Notes: a model not told the origin generated them from the sequence alone. Shown: positions 1 through 9,510, counted from the first letter of the stretch. The stretch: 64,000 nucleotides of DNA from Saprospiraceae bacterium (GCA_016710235.1 JADJLG010000001.1:2345501-2409500), one strand, 5' to 3'. Numbers and translations are program-made.

Positions 1-230
1 ATCACAACAATTTTACCATCTGCTGGGGCAAATACTTTAAATTTGTCTGGTTGAGAAATGCCTCTTTCAGGATTTCGAAAAAAATTGAGAACTAAAAAAA
101 AGATAACCCCAAAAAATATACATGCCCAACTAATTCCGGGTAATCCTAAAAAATACCACAACAGCATAAGCACTGCATATATCAGTAAACTAAAAATCAA
201 ATAAATTTTTCCTTCTTTGTGAATATTCAT
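1..230 (-). CDS. psd: Phosphatidylserine decarboxylase, N-terminal part (cut by window edge)
   Basis: About 76 N-terminal residues are visible, reading leftward off the window from an ATG at 228-230. The protein starts MNIHKEGKIY, has two hydrophobic stretches (about residues 9-28 and 33-50), then the FRNPER motif and APADGKIVV, both typical of the short bacterial phosphatidylserine decarboxylase family. The enzyme makes phosphatidylethanolamine at the inner membrane and self-cleaves to form a pyruvoyl group; the cleavage site lies outside the window. It begins 6 bases after the cdsA stop, so both act in the same phospholipid pathway and are probably co-transcribed. The assignment rests on the N-terminus only. 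Confidence 0.82.
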   Translation of the reverse strand, partial: MNIHKEGKIYLIFSLLIYAVLMLLWYFLGLPGISWACIFFGVIFFLVLNFFRNPERGISQPDKFKVFAPADGKIVV

Positions 231-236
231 ATTATT

Positions 237-1070
237 TTATTGGTAATACATTTTAAAGAATATATAGATAATTGTTCCTATCGGTATAATGAAAAAGAAA
301 CTATCAAATCTGTCCAAGAATCCACCATGACCGGGCAATAAGTTCCCACTATCTTTAATGCCAATGATGCGCTTCAACCTGGATTCAAACAAATCACCTG
401 CTGTTCCCGCTACCCAAATTCCAATGCTGAAGAAGATGGATGGAAGCATGTCCATTTTTTCAGAATAAAAATAAGTATTGAGCAAAAATCCAACTAATAT
501 TGCTGCCAATCCACCTGAAATAAATCCTTCCACAGTCTTTTTTGGTGAAATTGCAGGAGCCAAAGCTGTTTTACCAATCAACCTGCCTCCTATATAAGCG
601 AATACATCACTTGCCCAATTGATTGCAATCATTCCTAATAATATTTTCCTGTTCACATAGAAATTAGACACCAACAACATGATCCCTATAATCAGTGGCA
701 TTCCAATATATAAGACACCAGCTTGCCATTCAAGAACTTTTTTTTGATTTGGATCAGCCCTGAAAGTGAAATCAATAAAATAATAGAGTATAGTAGAAGC
801 AAAAATCCCAAGAAAAAAAATAGTACTCATCTCAGGATGCCCAATCAAATGAGATGTGATCAAAATCAAGAGAATTCCAGTGAGCAAACTCGCACATAAA
901 AAATAAAACCTTGTCCGTTTTAGTTCAGTTGATATGAAATTTTGGGACCATTCGATTGAAGAAAAGATCAAAATTACTAAGAAGAGAATAAGAGCGCTGA
1001 TCCAATGCCCATATATTGCAATGATCATCACGGCAGCCAGAATAAATCCGGTTATACTTCTTTTAAGCAT
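237..1070 (-). CDS. cdsA: Phosphatidate cytidylyltransferase
   Basis: 277 aa, a normal length for CDP-diacylglycerol synthase. It is a multi-pass membrane protein, with hydrophobic helices from residue 9 onward. The family signature is near the C-terminus: SRLKRIIGIKD followed by PGHGGFLDRFDS, which carries the catalytic acidic residues. It converts phosphatidate and CTP to CDP-diacylglycerol, upstream of phosphatidylserine synthesis and the psd step encoded next. It starts one base after the CPBP protease stop and ends 6 bases before psd, so the three genes form a compact minus-strand operon. Confidence 0.95.
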   Translation of the reverse strand: MLKRSITGFILAAVMIIAIYGHWISALILFLVILIFSSIEWSQNFISTELKRTRFYFLCASLLTGILLILITSHLIGHPEMSTIFFLGIFASTILYYFIDFTFRADPNQKKVLEWQAGVLYIGMPLIIGIMLLVSNFYVNRKILLGMIAINWASDVFAYIGGRLIGKTALAPAISPKKTVEGFISGGLAAILVGFLLNTYFYSEKMDMLPSIFFSIGIWVAGTAGDLFESRLKRIIGIKDSGNLLPGHGGFLDRFDSFFFIIPIGTIIYIFFKMYYQ

Positions 1071-1071
1071 A

Positions 1072-1956
1072 TTACGATGTCTTTGGTGTAGAAATCCACC
1101 CTAATTTTTTACTTATAAAAAATAAAGGAACCAAACTGAATAAGGTCATTGCTCCTATTTGAAGAAACTTGACAAGATCTGCCGATTGAAAAGCGTTTGA
1201 TTCAATATTTGTTTCACCTAATAAATATACCGCAGTAATTTGAACGCCATTAAATAAAAAATGTAAAAGGATCGAATTCCAGATGCATTGAGTTTTCCAA
1301 TAAACCAATCCGAGGAGAAGACCCAATAGGATTCTTGGAAGCACTCCTTCCATTTGCATATGTATTACTCCAAAAACAATTGAACTCACTAACCAAGCAG
1401 AAATCTGGCTTTTGAACAAATGTTTCAATTGATTTTGAAGTATTCCCCTGAACACCCATTCTTCGGCGACTGCTGGAAGCACAGCTGCTGTGATCATCAT
1501 TACCAGATAATCTGAAAATGAATCCATTTTTAACATTTTTTCCAACAATTCAGCAAGTTTATCTTCTGTGCTGGTAGCCCATTCAGGAAGTGGAATAGAT
1601 TGATTGACAACTGCACTGTAAGCGACAGAAGGAAGAAAACAAATCATAAAAGCCAGGATCCAATAAAAGCTATCAAGTTTGAATAATCGAGGAGAAAGTT
1701 CACTTCGGATCAAACTTTTATTGATGGTGACAAGAAATGCAGGTAACAAAAGTCCAAATATCTGACCGGAAATCTGAGCAATAATCAGTTGTGGACCAGT
1801 CATAAGATTTGTGGGATCGACAGAGCTACCGAAGTCAGACCAAGATATTTTTTGATTAAAATATAGAATCAACATGGTCATACTGTTCGAAAACAAGATA
1901 CCGCTGAAGAGAAGCAACGCAAATTGTAGTAAGTTTACAGCAGCTTTTTTTTGCAT
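1072..1956 (-). CDS. CPBP family intramembrane glutamic endopeptidase
   Basis: Membrane protein with about eight hydrophobic helices. The CPBP (CAAX protease/bacteriocin-processing) motifs are present: EEWVFRG (EExxxR), then FGVIHMQ and LLHFLFNG, which supply the conserved His and the HxxxN-type motif. I place the start at the ATG at 1956 (MQKKAAVN) rather than at 1995, because the 1995 start would run across the pdxJ start on the other strand. The substrate cannot be told. It is the first gene of an operon with cdsA and psd, which is common in Bacteroidota and does not by itself imply a lipid role. Confidence 0.85.
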   Translation of the reverse strand: MQKKAAVNLLQFALLLFSGILFSNSMTMLILYFNQKISWSDFGSSVDPTNLMTGPQLIIAQISGQIFGLLLPAFLVTINKSLIRSELSPRLFKLDSFYWILAFMICFLPSVAYSAVVNQSIPLPEWATSTEDKLAELLEKMLKMDSFSDYLVMMITAAVLPAVAEEWVFRGILQNQLKHLFKSQISAWLVSSIVFGVIHMQMEGVLPRILLGLLLGLVYWKTQCIWNSILLHFLFNGVQITAVYLLGETNIESNAFQSADLVKFLQIGAMTLFSLVPLFFISKKLGWISTPKTS

Positions 1957-1966
1957 AATGGAAAAG

Positions 1967-2686
1967 ATGAATCCAAGATTGAGCGTAAATATCAATAAAA
2001 TTGCACTGATAAGAAACTCTCGAGGTGCAAATCTACCCGATTTGTCTCAAGTAGCAAGAGACTGTGAAAGATTTGGAGCCCAGGGGATCACCGTCCATCC
2101 TCGGCCAGACGAGCGCCACGTTCGAAAAAGTGACATATCTTCTTTGAAAAAAATTGTAAGTACCGAATTCAATATTGAGGGATATCCTTCCTCAGAATTT
2201 GTGGACTTGGTAGTCAAAACAAAACCGGAACAGGTGACTTTGGTCCCTGATCCTCCAGGAGCCTTGACTTCAGACCACGGTTGGGATATAAAGGAGTATT
2301 TCAATTTTCTTGCAGATGTATTGGCAGCTTTCAAAAGTGCGGGCATTCGAACTTCCCTATTCATTGATGCAGATCCTAAGGCAGTTGATTGGGCCAGAAA
2401 AGTAGGAGTAGATCGAGTAGAGCTCTATACAGGTCCTTATGCGGCAAGGTTTGACAACAATCCGGGCATGGCAGTAGAAGCTTACAAGCTTACCGCACAG
2501 AGATGCCAGGCTCAAGGTTTGGGCATAAATGCAGGCCACGACCTCAATCTCAGAAATTTGAGCTATTTCCGAAGGAATGTGCCAGGTTTGTTGGAAGTCA
2601 GCATAGGTCATGCATTAGTTTGCGATGCCATCTATATAGGCCTAGAAAATTCGATTCAGAGGTACTTATGGGAGCTACAAAGCTAA
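1967..2686 (+). CDS. pdxJ: Pyridoxine 5'-phosphate synthase
   Basis: 239 aa from the ATG at 1967 (MNPRLSVNIN), the usual PdxJ length; an in-frame ATG at 1958 adds three residues, and the open frame runs back to 1874 only by chance across the divergent gene. PdxJ condenses 1-deoxyxylulose 5-phosphate with 3-amino-2-oxopropyl phosphate in DXP-dependent vitamin B6 synthesis. Visible family blocks: VNINKIALIRNSRG at the N-terminus, ITVHPRPDERH, LYTGPYA, INAGHDLNLRN and EVSIGHAL. The usual N-terminal Asp-His pair is Asn-Lys here. The gene is divergent from the CPBP gene with about 10 bases between starts, so its promoter must lie inside that gene. Confidence 0.93.
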   Translation: MNPRLSVNINKIALIRNSRGANLPDLSQVARDCERFGAQGITVHPRPDERHVRKSDISSLKKIVSTEFNIEGYPSSEFVDLVVKTKPEQVTLVPDPPGALTSDHGWDIKEYFNFLADVLAAFKSAGIRTSLFIDADPKAVDWARKVGVDRVELYTGPYAARFDNNPGMAVEAYKLTAQRCQAQGLGINAGHDLNLRNLSYFRRNVPGLLEVSIGHALVCDAIYIGLENSIQRYLWELQS

Positions 2687-2767
2687 AGTATTTAAAATTA
2701 ACAGGTTACACATTATATGATTTTTTAATATTATTTTTTGTTTAAATTTATCTTAATTTTTTGTAAA

Positions 2768-2775
2768 TAAATTTG
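2768..2775 (+). promoter_or_regulatory. Putative -7 box of the susCD operon promoter
   Basis: TAAATTTG matches the Bacteroidota sigma-ABfr -7 consensus TAnnTTTG and lies 65 bases before the susC start. The nearest upstream TTTG (2737-2740) is 27 bases away, further than the usual 19-20, so the -33 half is weak. Confidence 0.4.
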
Positions 2776-2840
2776 GCATCAATATTAGAAAACCACATAA
2801 ATTGCGGTCATTTAAATTTTTAAACAAAAACTAACCCATT

Positions 2841-5800
2841 ATGAAGAGAAGTTTTCTGATTTTCTTTTCGCTCTTGTTTTTTGCGTTAACAGCGCATGCA
2901 CAACGGGTGATAAAAGGAACGATCACTGACAAAAAAGGTGATCCCGTCATCGGAGCAAATGTAGTGGCCAAGGGTACTACAGTTGGAACAGTCACAGACA
3001 TTGACGGACGTTATATGCTTTCAGTTCCAGAAGGAACGACAGCTTTGGTTGTGAGTTATACTGGCTACACAAATCAAGAATTGGCGCTAGGAGCCAGCAA
3101 TATTGCAGATGGAAGCTTAGAAGAAGGAATTCTATTAGCTGAGACTGTAGTGAGTGCTTTAGGTGTTAAAAGGAATAAAAGTGATGTCCCTTATGCGAAT
3201 CAAACTGTATCCTCCGATGAATTAAACACTACAACAAGTAAATCTGTCCTTAATTCTTTGCAAGGCAAGACAGCCGGAGTAAAGATTAATCAAGCTTCAG
3301 GAGCAACGGGCGCTTCTACCAGGATTGTTTTGAGAGGCGAAACGTCTTTAACTCAAGGCAATAATGCATTAATCGTTGTCGATGGCGTACCTATCAACAA
3401 CTCTACAGCATCAGGAGGTGGTGGGGTAGGTAAAGATGGAGATAGAGACAACTATGTTGACTTCGGTAATAGAGCTAATGATTTGAATCCTGATGACGTA
3501 GAGTCAGTGACTATTCTTAAAGGACCTTCTGCCACTTCTTTGTATGGATCAAGGGGAGGGTCTGGAGTAATCCTGATTACTACTAAAAAAGGAAAATCAA
3601 ATGACCTCGGTAGACCAAATGTAAGTCTGAGTACATCTTACAGCAGTGACAATGTTTATTTGATCATGAAACAGCAACAACAGTTTGGTTCTGGTTATCA
3701 AAGCTGCGGTGGCTGTGGTGGTGGAATAAACATTTTTATGGGAGAAAATTTTGCATGGGGTGCCCCTTTCGATGGTAGACTTATTCCTTGGACAGCTCAG
3801 CCTGCTGATGAGGATGGAAATTTACTTCCATTAAAAAATGGAAAATATGAACAATTGGTTAGGCCATACAGCTCAGTCAAAAATAATTTGAGAAATTTCT
3901 TTGATATAGGAAGTACTAAAAGGATAAATGTTGGAATTGATGGTGCAACTGATAAATTTAACTATTTGGTTTCTTATACAAATTTCAATGTTGATGGAAT
4001 CGTACCATTTACTAATCTAAAGAAAAATAGTTTCCTGATAAACGTTGGATCAAACTTCTCTAAGAAATTCTCAACTGGATTCTCATTAAATTATGTTAAA
4101 GTAAAACAAAGAGGAGCTACTGAAGGAGGTTACCCGTTTGGTTATTCAAGTGGAACTCCAGCATATTCTTTCGCTTTACAAACACCATCTAATATTCCAT
4201 TCGAAGAACTGAGAGATTACAATAGCCCTTACCATGATTTTAGAGGCTTTTATGGACAATACTCAATAAATCCATATTTCATCCTTGATCAGCAAAAATT
4301 ACTGAATAATGTAGATAATATTATTTCTTCAATTTCAGCAAAATATGCTGTCGCAAAAGATTTGAATATTTTGGGTCAAGTGAGTACAAATGTAAGTACT
4401 GGTTCAATTCAGGAAAATATTCCTAAGTTCACTTATGAAAGGGCGTTATCTTGGTCAGATGGTGAATTATCTGATTTTGGTAGTCCAAGAGAAAATTATA
4501 GTCTAGGCGGTTATAAAGAGAAAAACGAAACTCGAATCGACCTAATCTATGATTTAAAGGCGAATTACAATTGGAAAATAAACGAAAGTTGGAGTTTGTC
4601 TCCAACAATTGGTTTGAATTCGATTGAAGAAAATTATAGAGAAGTAACAGGAGCTACAGTTGGCGGATTAGTTATTCCTGAATTTTATCATTTGACAAAT
4701 GGCGTACAAGGTTCCATTTCTACAAATACTTCTTCAAAATATAGACTTTTTGGAATGTACGCGAATGCGTATTTAGGTTTCAAAAATTTTGTTTTTGCGG
4801 AGTATAGTGCTAGAAAAGACTGGTCTTCCACTTTGCCAAAAGGTAAAAGAGGATTCTTCTATCAAGGGGTAGGTTTATCATTTGTTCCATCTAATTTGAG
4901 CAATTGGAATGATAATATCGTTTCATATTTGAAATTAAGAGGAAGCATTGGAACAGCTGGAAAAGATGCTCCAAAGTATAGGTTGAATACATATTATAAC
5001 CTTAACCCAATTATACTTGACTATGGCGACGATTACCGCGTTAGATTCCCTTTTGGTGATGGAGCTGGTGCAAACAAATCTAATTTCATCGGAAATCCTG
5101 ATTTAAAGCCTGAATTATCATTGACAACTGAGGTTGGAATTGATATAGGATTAATAAAAGACAGACTGTCTTTGGAATACACTTATTATATCATAGATTC
5201 AAAAAATCAGATTGTTGACGTAAATATCCCATGGTCCTCTGGTTTTTCTGTGATTCCTTCCAACATTGGAAGAATGCAGAACAAAGGGCATGAGTTGAGT
5301 TTAAAAGCTAAGCCAATAAAGACTAAGAATTTTAATTGGGATTTATTTGTCAATTTCTCTAAAAATGATAATGTTGTAAAAACAATTTTGGAGAACGAAG
5401 ATGAAACTGATGAATTGAATATTTATGCTGGCTTAGTTCATTTTGCTGGGCATGGATCTTTGAATTTAGTTGCTGCAGAAGGAAAACCATTCGGTACCTT
5501 CAAAGGAACAACATACGTGTATAATGAAGGTAGATTAGTGGTTGATGGAACTGGTAATCCAAAACAAAGCAATACTCTTGAATACTTAGGTTCTTATCAA
5601 GCAGATTATTTAATGAATTTTGGAACTGAACTGAAATTCAAAAATCTGGCACTAAATGTTATATTTGACAAACGACAGGGAGGACTTTTCTTTTCTGGAA
5701 CAAAATTATCCACAGAGTTCAATGGAACAGCTAGTACTACAACTTTGAACGACAGAAAAGAATTCGTTATTCCGAATAGCGTCGATGAAAATGGAGATGC

Positions 5801-6122
5801 TAATAAAGCAAATACACAAGCATATGCATATTTCAAAGGACTACCTGCATCTGCATTTTTGTTAGATGCATCTTATCTCAAATTAAGAGAATTGAGTCTT
5901 TCATATGAACTTTCTGCAAAAGGATGCCTAAGCAACACTGGATTTAAGTCTGCAATAATTTCAATCTTTGGAAGAAATTTGAAGTATTGGTTGCCATCTG
6001 AAAATACTTTTGCTGATCCAGAAGTTGGAGGTGTTGGTGGAGCATCAGATGCTGTTGGTATTGAAACAACAACTACTCCTTCGTTTAGAAGTTATGGAGC
6101 CGAAATAAGATTGAAATTTTAA
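2841..6122 (+). CDS. SusC/RagA family TonB-linked outer membrane protein
   Basis: 1093 aa. Signal peptide about residues 1-20, ending AHAQ; a carboxypeptidase-regulatory-like beta-sandwich (about 22-95, starting VIKGTITDKKGDPVIGANV); a TonB plug (about 110-235) with the SusC signature VVDGVPINNS and LKGPSATSLYGSRG; then the outer membrane barrel ending in LKF with a terminal aromatic residue. SusC proteins import oligosaccharides or other large nutrients through the outer membrane together with a SusD lid, driven by TonB. No glycoside hydrolase, lyase or peptidase is encoded beside it, so the substrate is unknown. First gene of an operon with the two lipoproteins that follow. Confidence 0.95.
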   Translation: MKRSFLIFFSLLFFALTAHAQRVIKGTITDKKGDPVIGANVVAKGTTVGTVTDIDGRYMLSVPEGTTALVVSYTGYTNQELALGASNIADGSLEEGILLAETVVSALGVKRNKSDVPYANQTVSSDELNTTTSKSVLNSLQGKTAGVKINQASGATGASTRIVLRGETSLTQGNNALIVVDGVPINNSTASGGGGVGKDGDRDNYVDFGNRANDLNPDDVESVTILKGPSATSLYGSRGGSGVILITTKKGKSNDLGRPNVSLSTSYSSDNVYLIMKQQQQFGSGYQSCGGCGGGINIFMGENFAWGAPFDGRLIPWTAQPADEDGNLLPLKNGKYEQLVRPYSSVKNNLRNFFDIGSTKRINVGIDGATDKFNYLVSYTNFNVDGIVPFTNLKKNSFLINVGSNFSKKFSTGFSLNYVKVKQRGATEGGYPFGYSSGTPAYSFALQTPSNIPFEELRDYNSPYHDFRGFYGQYSINPYFILDQQKLLNNVDNIISSISAKYAVAKDLNILGQVSTNVSTGSIQENIPKFTYERALSWSDGELSDFGSPRENYSLGGYKEKNETRIDLIYDLKANYNWKINESWSLSPTIGLNSIEENYREVTGATVGGLVIPEFYHLTNGVQGSISTNTSSKYRLFGMYANAYLGFKNFVFAEYSARKDWSSTLPKGKRGFFYQGVGLSFVPSNLSNWNDNIVSYLKLRGSIGTAGKDAPKYRLNTYYNLNPIILDYGDDYRVRFPFGDGAGANKSNFIGNPDLKPELSLTTEVGIDIGLIKDRLSLEYTYYIIDSKNQIVDVNIPWSSGFSVIPSNIGRMQNKGHELSLKAKPIKTKNFNWDLFVNFSKNDNVVKTILENEDETDELNIYAGLVHFAGHGSLNLVAAEGKPFGTFKGTTYVYNEGRLVVDGTGNPKQSNTLEYLGSYQADYLMNFGTELKFKNLALNVIFDKRQGGLFFSGTKLSTEFNGTASTTTLNDRKEFVIPNSVDENGDANKANTQAYAYFKGLPASAFLLDASYLKLRELSLSYELSAKGCLSNTGFKSAIISIFGRNLKYWLPSENTFADPEVGGVGGASDAVGIETTTTPSFRSYGAEIRLKF

Positions 6123-6146
6123 TTCAATAAATTAAAAGTTAATTAA

Positions 6147-7592
6147 ATGAAATCATTAATAAAATTATTTACGATATTTAGTGTCTTGGTATTTTTTTCC
6201 AGTTGCGATAAATACTTCGACGTCAATGAAGATCCAAATAGATCTACTTTGACCCAAAATAATCTTCAGCTCAGCTCTGGGCAATTATATATAGGCAATG
6301 CCATTGGAGATCGTCTGTTTTCTCAAATGAATGTTTGGTGCCAATATAATACTGGTGGCCCGGGCGTAGCACTTGGCGATTGGGACAAGAACACAATGTC
6401 TGCTGCTGATGCTAATCAGGTATTTAGAGATTTGTACAGAAGTAGTAGTAATTTAAAACCATTACTCAGCAGTTCAAATCCAGCCTACAAGGGTATTGCT
6501 CAAATTTTAATTGGCCATAATTATATGATTTGTGCGGATTTATTTGGGAATATTCCTGTGCTTGACGCATTAAATGGTGATATTACAGATGGTTCAGTGT
6601 TCAATCCAAAGTATGATGATGCTGCATCAATTGTTTATCCTGAAGTAGAAAAGTTAATTGAAGCAGGACGGGCCACGATAGCTTCTGCTACTGCAGGAGA
6701 CCATGTTTCAGGGGATTTGATTTATGGTGGAGATTTAACTTTATGGGAGAAATTTGCTAATACCATTTTACTTCGTCTTTATACAAGATTGGGTGATGCA
6801 GGCAAAGCCAAACTAGCTGCTGTTGCAGCTCGTCCTTTGATCACTTCAAATAGTGAGATGGCCAAAATTTCTTACCCTGGTGGATCTTTAGCTTCAAACC
6901 CATTCTGGCAAGATGCTAAAAGTACCTCTCTCGGAAATTTTTATATTGCTTCGTTAACTGCATTGAGTTATTTGCAAGCAAATGAGGATCCAAGGATTGA
7001 TGCATTTTATAATCCTGGTTCAGCTGGTCATTTAGGTTTGAAACAAGGTGATATCCAAAATGCACCTAGTACAGCAGACTATTCAAGACCACATGGTGCT
7101 CGCTTGGCGACTGGCGGTAACGTTTTTGGCCCAGAGATTCCTGTCATATTGGCAAGTAGTTGGGAGACGAACCTTCTTCTGGCTGAAGCTGCTGCAAAGG
7201 GTAGTATTGGCGGTTCTGCTGCTACATATTATGACAATGGCGTAGCTGAAAGCTTTAACTACATGGGGCTTGATACGAACGAATTAAAGACTTATCTTAC
7301 AAATTTGGGTGCATTCAATGCTGGATCTCCAATTAAATCAATAGCATTGCAAAAGTGGATTTGCATGAATAATCTCCAACCTGTTGAGTCTTGGATCGAG
7401 ACAAGAAGAGTTGATAATAGTTCATCTCCCATTTTTGCTTCATCAGGAGGGATATTTATTGTCCCAACTTCAAATGTATTGGGAGGCTCAAATTTCCCTA
7501 GTATATTATTTTATCCTGAGAATGAACAAGCATTGAATTCCAATTTTCCAGGACAACATACATTATTAGACAAGGTATTTTGGGACAAATAA
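6147..7592 (+). CDS. SusD/RagB family nutrient-binding outer membrane lipoprotein
   Basis: 481 aa. Lipoprotein signal with lipobox ending FFSSC (Cys at about residue 20), then KYFDVNEDPNRS, a typical start for this SusD subfamily. The body is rich in helix and has the SusD-like features LLRLYTRLGDAGKAKL and LLLAEAAAKG; the C-terminal WIETRRVD and FPSILFYPENEQALN segments also fit. It would sit on the cell surface as the hinged lid of the SusC channel encoded 24 bases upstream and capture the substrate. Normal family length, no sign of damage. Confidence 0.93.
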   Translation: MKSLIKLFTIFSVLVFFSSCDKYFDVNEDPNRSTLTQNNLQLSSGQLYIGNAIGDRLFSQMNVWCQYNTGGPGVALGDWDKNTMSAADANQVFRDLYRSSSNLKPLLSSSNPAYKGIAQILIGHNYMICADLFGNIPVLDALNGDITDGSVFNPKYDDAASIVYPEVEKLIEAGRATIASATAGDHVSGDLIYGGDLTLWEKFANTILLRLYTRLGDAGKAKLAAVAARPLITSNSEMAKISYPGGSLASNPFWQDAKSTSLGNFYIASLTALSYLQANEDPRIDAFYNPGSAGHLGLKQGDIQNAPSTADYSRPHGARLATGGNVFGPEIPVILASSWETNLLLAEAAAKGSIGGSAATYYDNGVAESFNYMGLDTNELKTYLTNLGAFNAGSPIKSIALQKWICMNNLQPVESWIETRRVDNSSSPIFASSGGIFIVPTSNVLGGSNFPSILFYPENEQALNSNFPGQHTLLDKVFWDK

Positions 7593-7597
7593 ATTAA

Positions 7598-8431
7598 ATG
7601 AACATGAAAAAAAATTATTTTATAAAAAAATTGTATATTTTAGGGATTTGTATTCTTCCACTATTATATGCATGTAAGAACGATGACTTTGTAGCTTCTT
7701 ACCCTCAAACTACATCAATTCCAATAATAATAGAACAGTTTGTTGAAGCAAGTTATGTTTATGGAAAGGGCAATTCAAATATCATTAACGACATCCCAGA
7801 TGTAGTTGCTATTGCTGTTGATTCCACAGTTGGATTTGAAGGTGGTTATGGTGGTAAAACTGGTATGGATACAATTAAAATATTAAAAAGTGATATCGTA
7901 TTTTGGCCAGACACAGTAGATGTGGGAGGTTACACTATTTCATTTGAAAAATTCAACAAATCCAACTTTAAAGCAGTATTAAGTTCTAATATAGTTATTG
8001 CCGGTCCAATCTCGGACCCTGGTCCTACGGATCTTGCTGGTACATATAAAAGGACTGCTAATGGATTTTTGATCGAAATCAAAAAGGTATTTGATGGTGT
8101 TTACGTAATTGATAATCCTGGAGGGGCTGGAGTTCCAGCATTTCCTTATTTGCTTTACAATCACAAGTCTAGTACAGGAGGTGATGAGTTGAGATTTCCA
8201 AACCAAACAAATCCATGTGGGGGCGGATTAATGTTAGTTGCTGATAATGCACCAAATGGCTTGAAAAGTTCTGAGTATAGTGCAAGTTATCCACCAAAGA
8301 TTACTGCAACGAGTCCTTTGACGCTAAAATGGAAAATATTTGAATTTCCAAGTGCGAGTGCATCTTCAGGGCATACAGGCGCTGCTTTATGCCAATGGGG
8401 CTTAGGTGTAAGAACATTTGAAAAACAATAG
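7598..8431 (+). CDS. Hypothetical lipoprotein encoded with susCD
   Basis: 277 aa (275 if the second ATG is used). The N-terminus is a lipoprotein signal with lipobox LLYAC (Cys at about residue 26). The rest looks like a secreted beta-rich domain; I recognise no catalytic motif. The segment after DLAGTYKRTANGF resembles surface lipoproteins that accompany SusD as accessory glycan or ligand binders (SusE/SusF-like position), but I do not assign a family. It starts 5 bases after the susD stop and ends just before a strong terminator, so it is the last gene of the operon and probably part of the same uptake complex. Confidence 0.75.
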   Translation: MNMKKNYFIKKLYILGICILPLLYACKNDDFVASYPQTTSIPIIIEQFVEASYVYGKGNSNIINDIPDVVAIAVDSTVGFEGGYGGKTGMDTIKILKSDIVFWPDTVDVGGYTISFEKFNKSNFKAVLSSNIVIAGPISDPGPTDLAGTYKRTANGFLIEIKKVFDGVYVIDNPGGAGVPAFPYLLYNHKSSTGGDELRFPNQTNPCGGGLMLVADNAPNGLKSSEYSASYPPKITATSPLTLKWKIFEFPSASASSGHTGAALCQWGLGVRTFEKQ

Positions 8432-8458
8432 ACTTAGGGAAATTAACCAAATAAAAAA

Positions 8459-8487
8459 AGGGCGGGTATTCACTCGCCCTTTTTTTA
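8459..8487. terminator. Bidirectional rho-independent terminator
   Basis: GGGCG (8460-8464) pairs with CGCCC (8475-8479) around a short loop, flanked by an A-run on the left and a T-run on the right. It can serve both the susCD operon on the plus strand and the convergent GNAT gene, whose stop is at 8490. Confidence 0.88.
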
Positions 8488-8489
8488 TT

Positions 8490-8933
8490 TTACAGCTCCA
8501 TGATGCAATTTTCCCATTCTGAACTGATCTGGCATCGATATTTTAGATAAAATGACTTGGCTAGTTCATTCCAATCAAGAACTTGCCATTTTACTAGTTT
8601 GCACTTGCGATTTCTAGCTTCATCTAGAAAGGACTCAAACAAAAGCTTTCCAATGCCAAGCCTGCGGAATTGAGGTCTGACAATAAAGTCCTCTAGGTAT
8701 AAGGTCCGCCCTTTCCAGGTACTGAAATAATCAAAATATAAACACATTCCCGCAGTAACTCCATCCTTCTCGACGATGAAGGCTTCTATTTGTCCTGAGG
8801 TAAGGGCTATTTCAAAATCCGCAATCTGGGTGATCATCGATTCAGGTTCATTTTCATAAACCGCAAGCTCATATACCAATTCAAAGATGTTAGAGGCATC
8901 TGCTATTGTAGCTTTCCTAAGCATAAAATCCAT
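8490..8933 (-). CDS. GNAT family N-acetyltransferase (diamine/thialysine acetyltransferase-like)
   Basis: 147 aa, a single GNAT domain. The acetyl-CoA-binding pyrophosphate loop is RPQFRRLGIGKLLF. The stretch YFSTWKGRTLYLEDFIV and the C-terminal pattern VLDWNELAKSFYLKYR resemble the spermidine/spermine and thialysine N-acetyltransferase subgroup. It probably acetylates a small amine or amino acid in the cytoplasm. Start at 8933 (MDFMLRKA) or the second Met at 8924; the second lies nearer where the fold normally begins. It stands alone, convergent with the susCD operon. Confidence 0.85.
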   Translation of the reverse strand: MDFMLRKATIADASNIFELVYELAVYENEPESMITQIADFEIALTSGQIEAFIVEKDGVTAGMCLYFDYFSTWKGRTLYLEDFIVRPQFRRLGIGKLLFESFLDEARNRKCKLVKWQVLDWNELAKSFYLKYRCQISSEWENCIMEL

Positions 8934-9020
8934 GTTTTCTTTTTTAAAGCGAAGATATACTCCTGCTTTGTCTAAACATCTTGTTAATTTGAATAAATAT
9001 AATAAAAAAGTAAAGAGGGG

Positions 9021-9052
9021 TTTGTCAATATTGCGAAAAGACTGTACCTTTG
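9021..9052 (+). promoter_or_regulatory. Promoter of the ribosomal protein cluster
   Basis: TTTG (9021-9024), 20 bases, then TACCTTTG (9045-9052): a full match to the Bacteroidota -33/-7 promoter. Transcription should start near 9058, giving a leader of about 75 bases before rpsL. Confidence 0.75.
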
Positions 9053-9135
9053 CGATTCCTTTTGGGATAGGTATATCATAAAAGGTTGAAAACGTGTAAG
9101 ATATAGTAATTTGATTTTTAAGCGATAAGTAAATT

Positions 9136-9510
9136 ATGCCTACTATTAACCAGTTAATCCGGGTTGGAAGAGAAAAAGTGGTTTACAAAAGTAAATCCAG
9201 GGCGCTACAGTCTAATCCTCAAAAAAGAGGTGTTTGTACTCGTGTCTATACCACCACTCCCAAGAAACCAAATTCCGCTTTACGCAAAGTAGCTAAAGTG
9301 AGATTGACTAATGGAATTGAGGTAATTTGTTATATCCCCGGCGAAGGACATAATTTGCAAGAACACTCTATCGTATTAGTTAGAGGCGGTCGTGTGAAAG
9401 ATCTACCAGGAGTTCGATACACTATTGTAAGAGGTGCGCTGGACACAGCAGGAGTGAATAATCGTAAAAAAAGCCGTTCTAAATATGGCTCTAAAAGACC
9501 TAAAAAATAA
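9136..9510 (+). CDS. rpsL: 30S ribosomal protein S12
   Basis: 124 aa, normal length. S12 sits at the decoding centre of the small subunit and influences accuracy. The conserved loops are intact: TTPKKPNSALRKVAKVRL, where streptomycin-resistance changes map, and PGEGHNLQEHS. First gene of the long translation cluster, 84 bases after a good promoter. The basic C-terminus SRSKYGSKRPKK is typical. Confidence 0.99.
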   Translation: MPTINQLIRVGREKVVYKSKSRALQSNPQKRGVCTRVYTTTPKKPNSALRKVAKVRLTNGIEVICYIPGEGHNLQEHSIVLVRGGRVKDLPGVRYTIVRGALDTAGVNNRKKSRSKYGSKRPKK

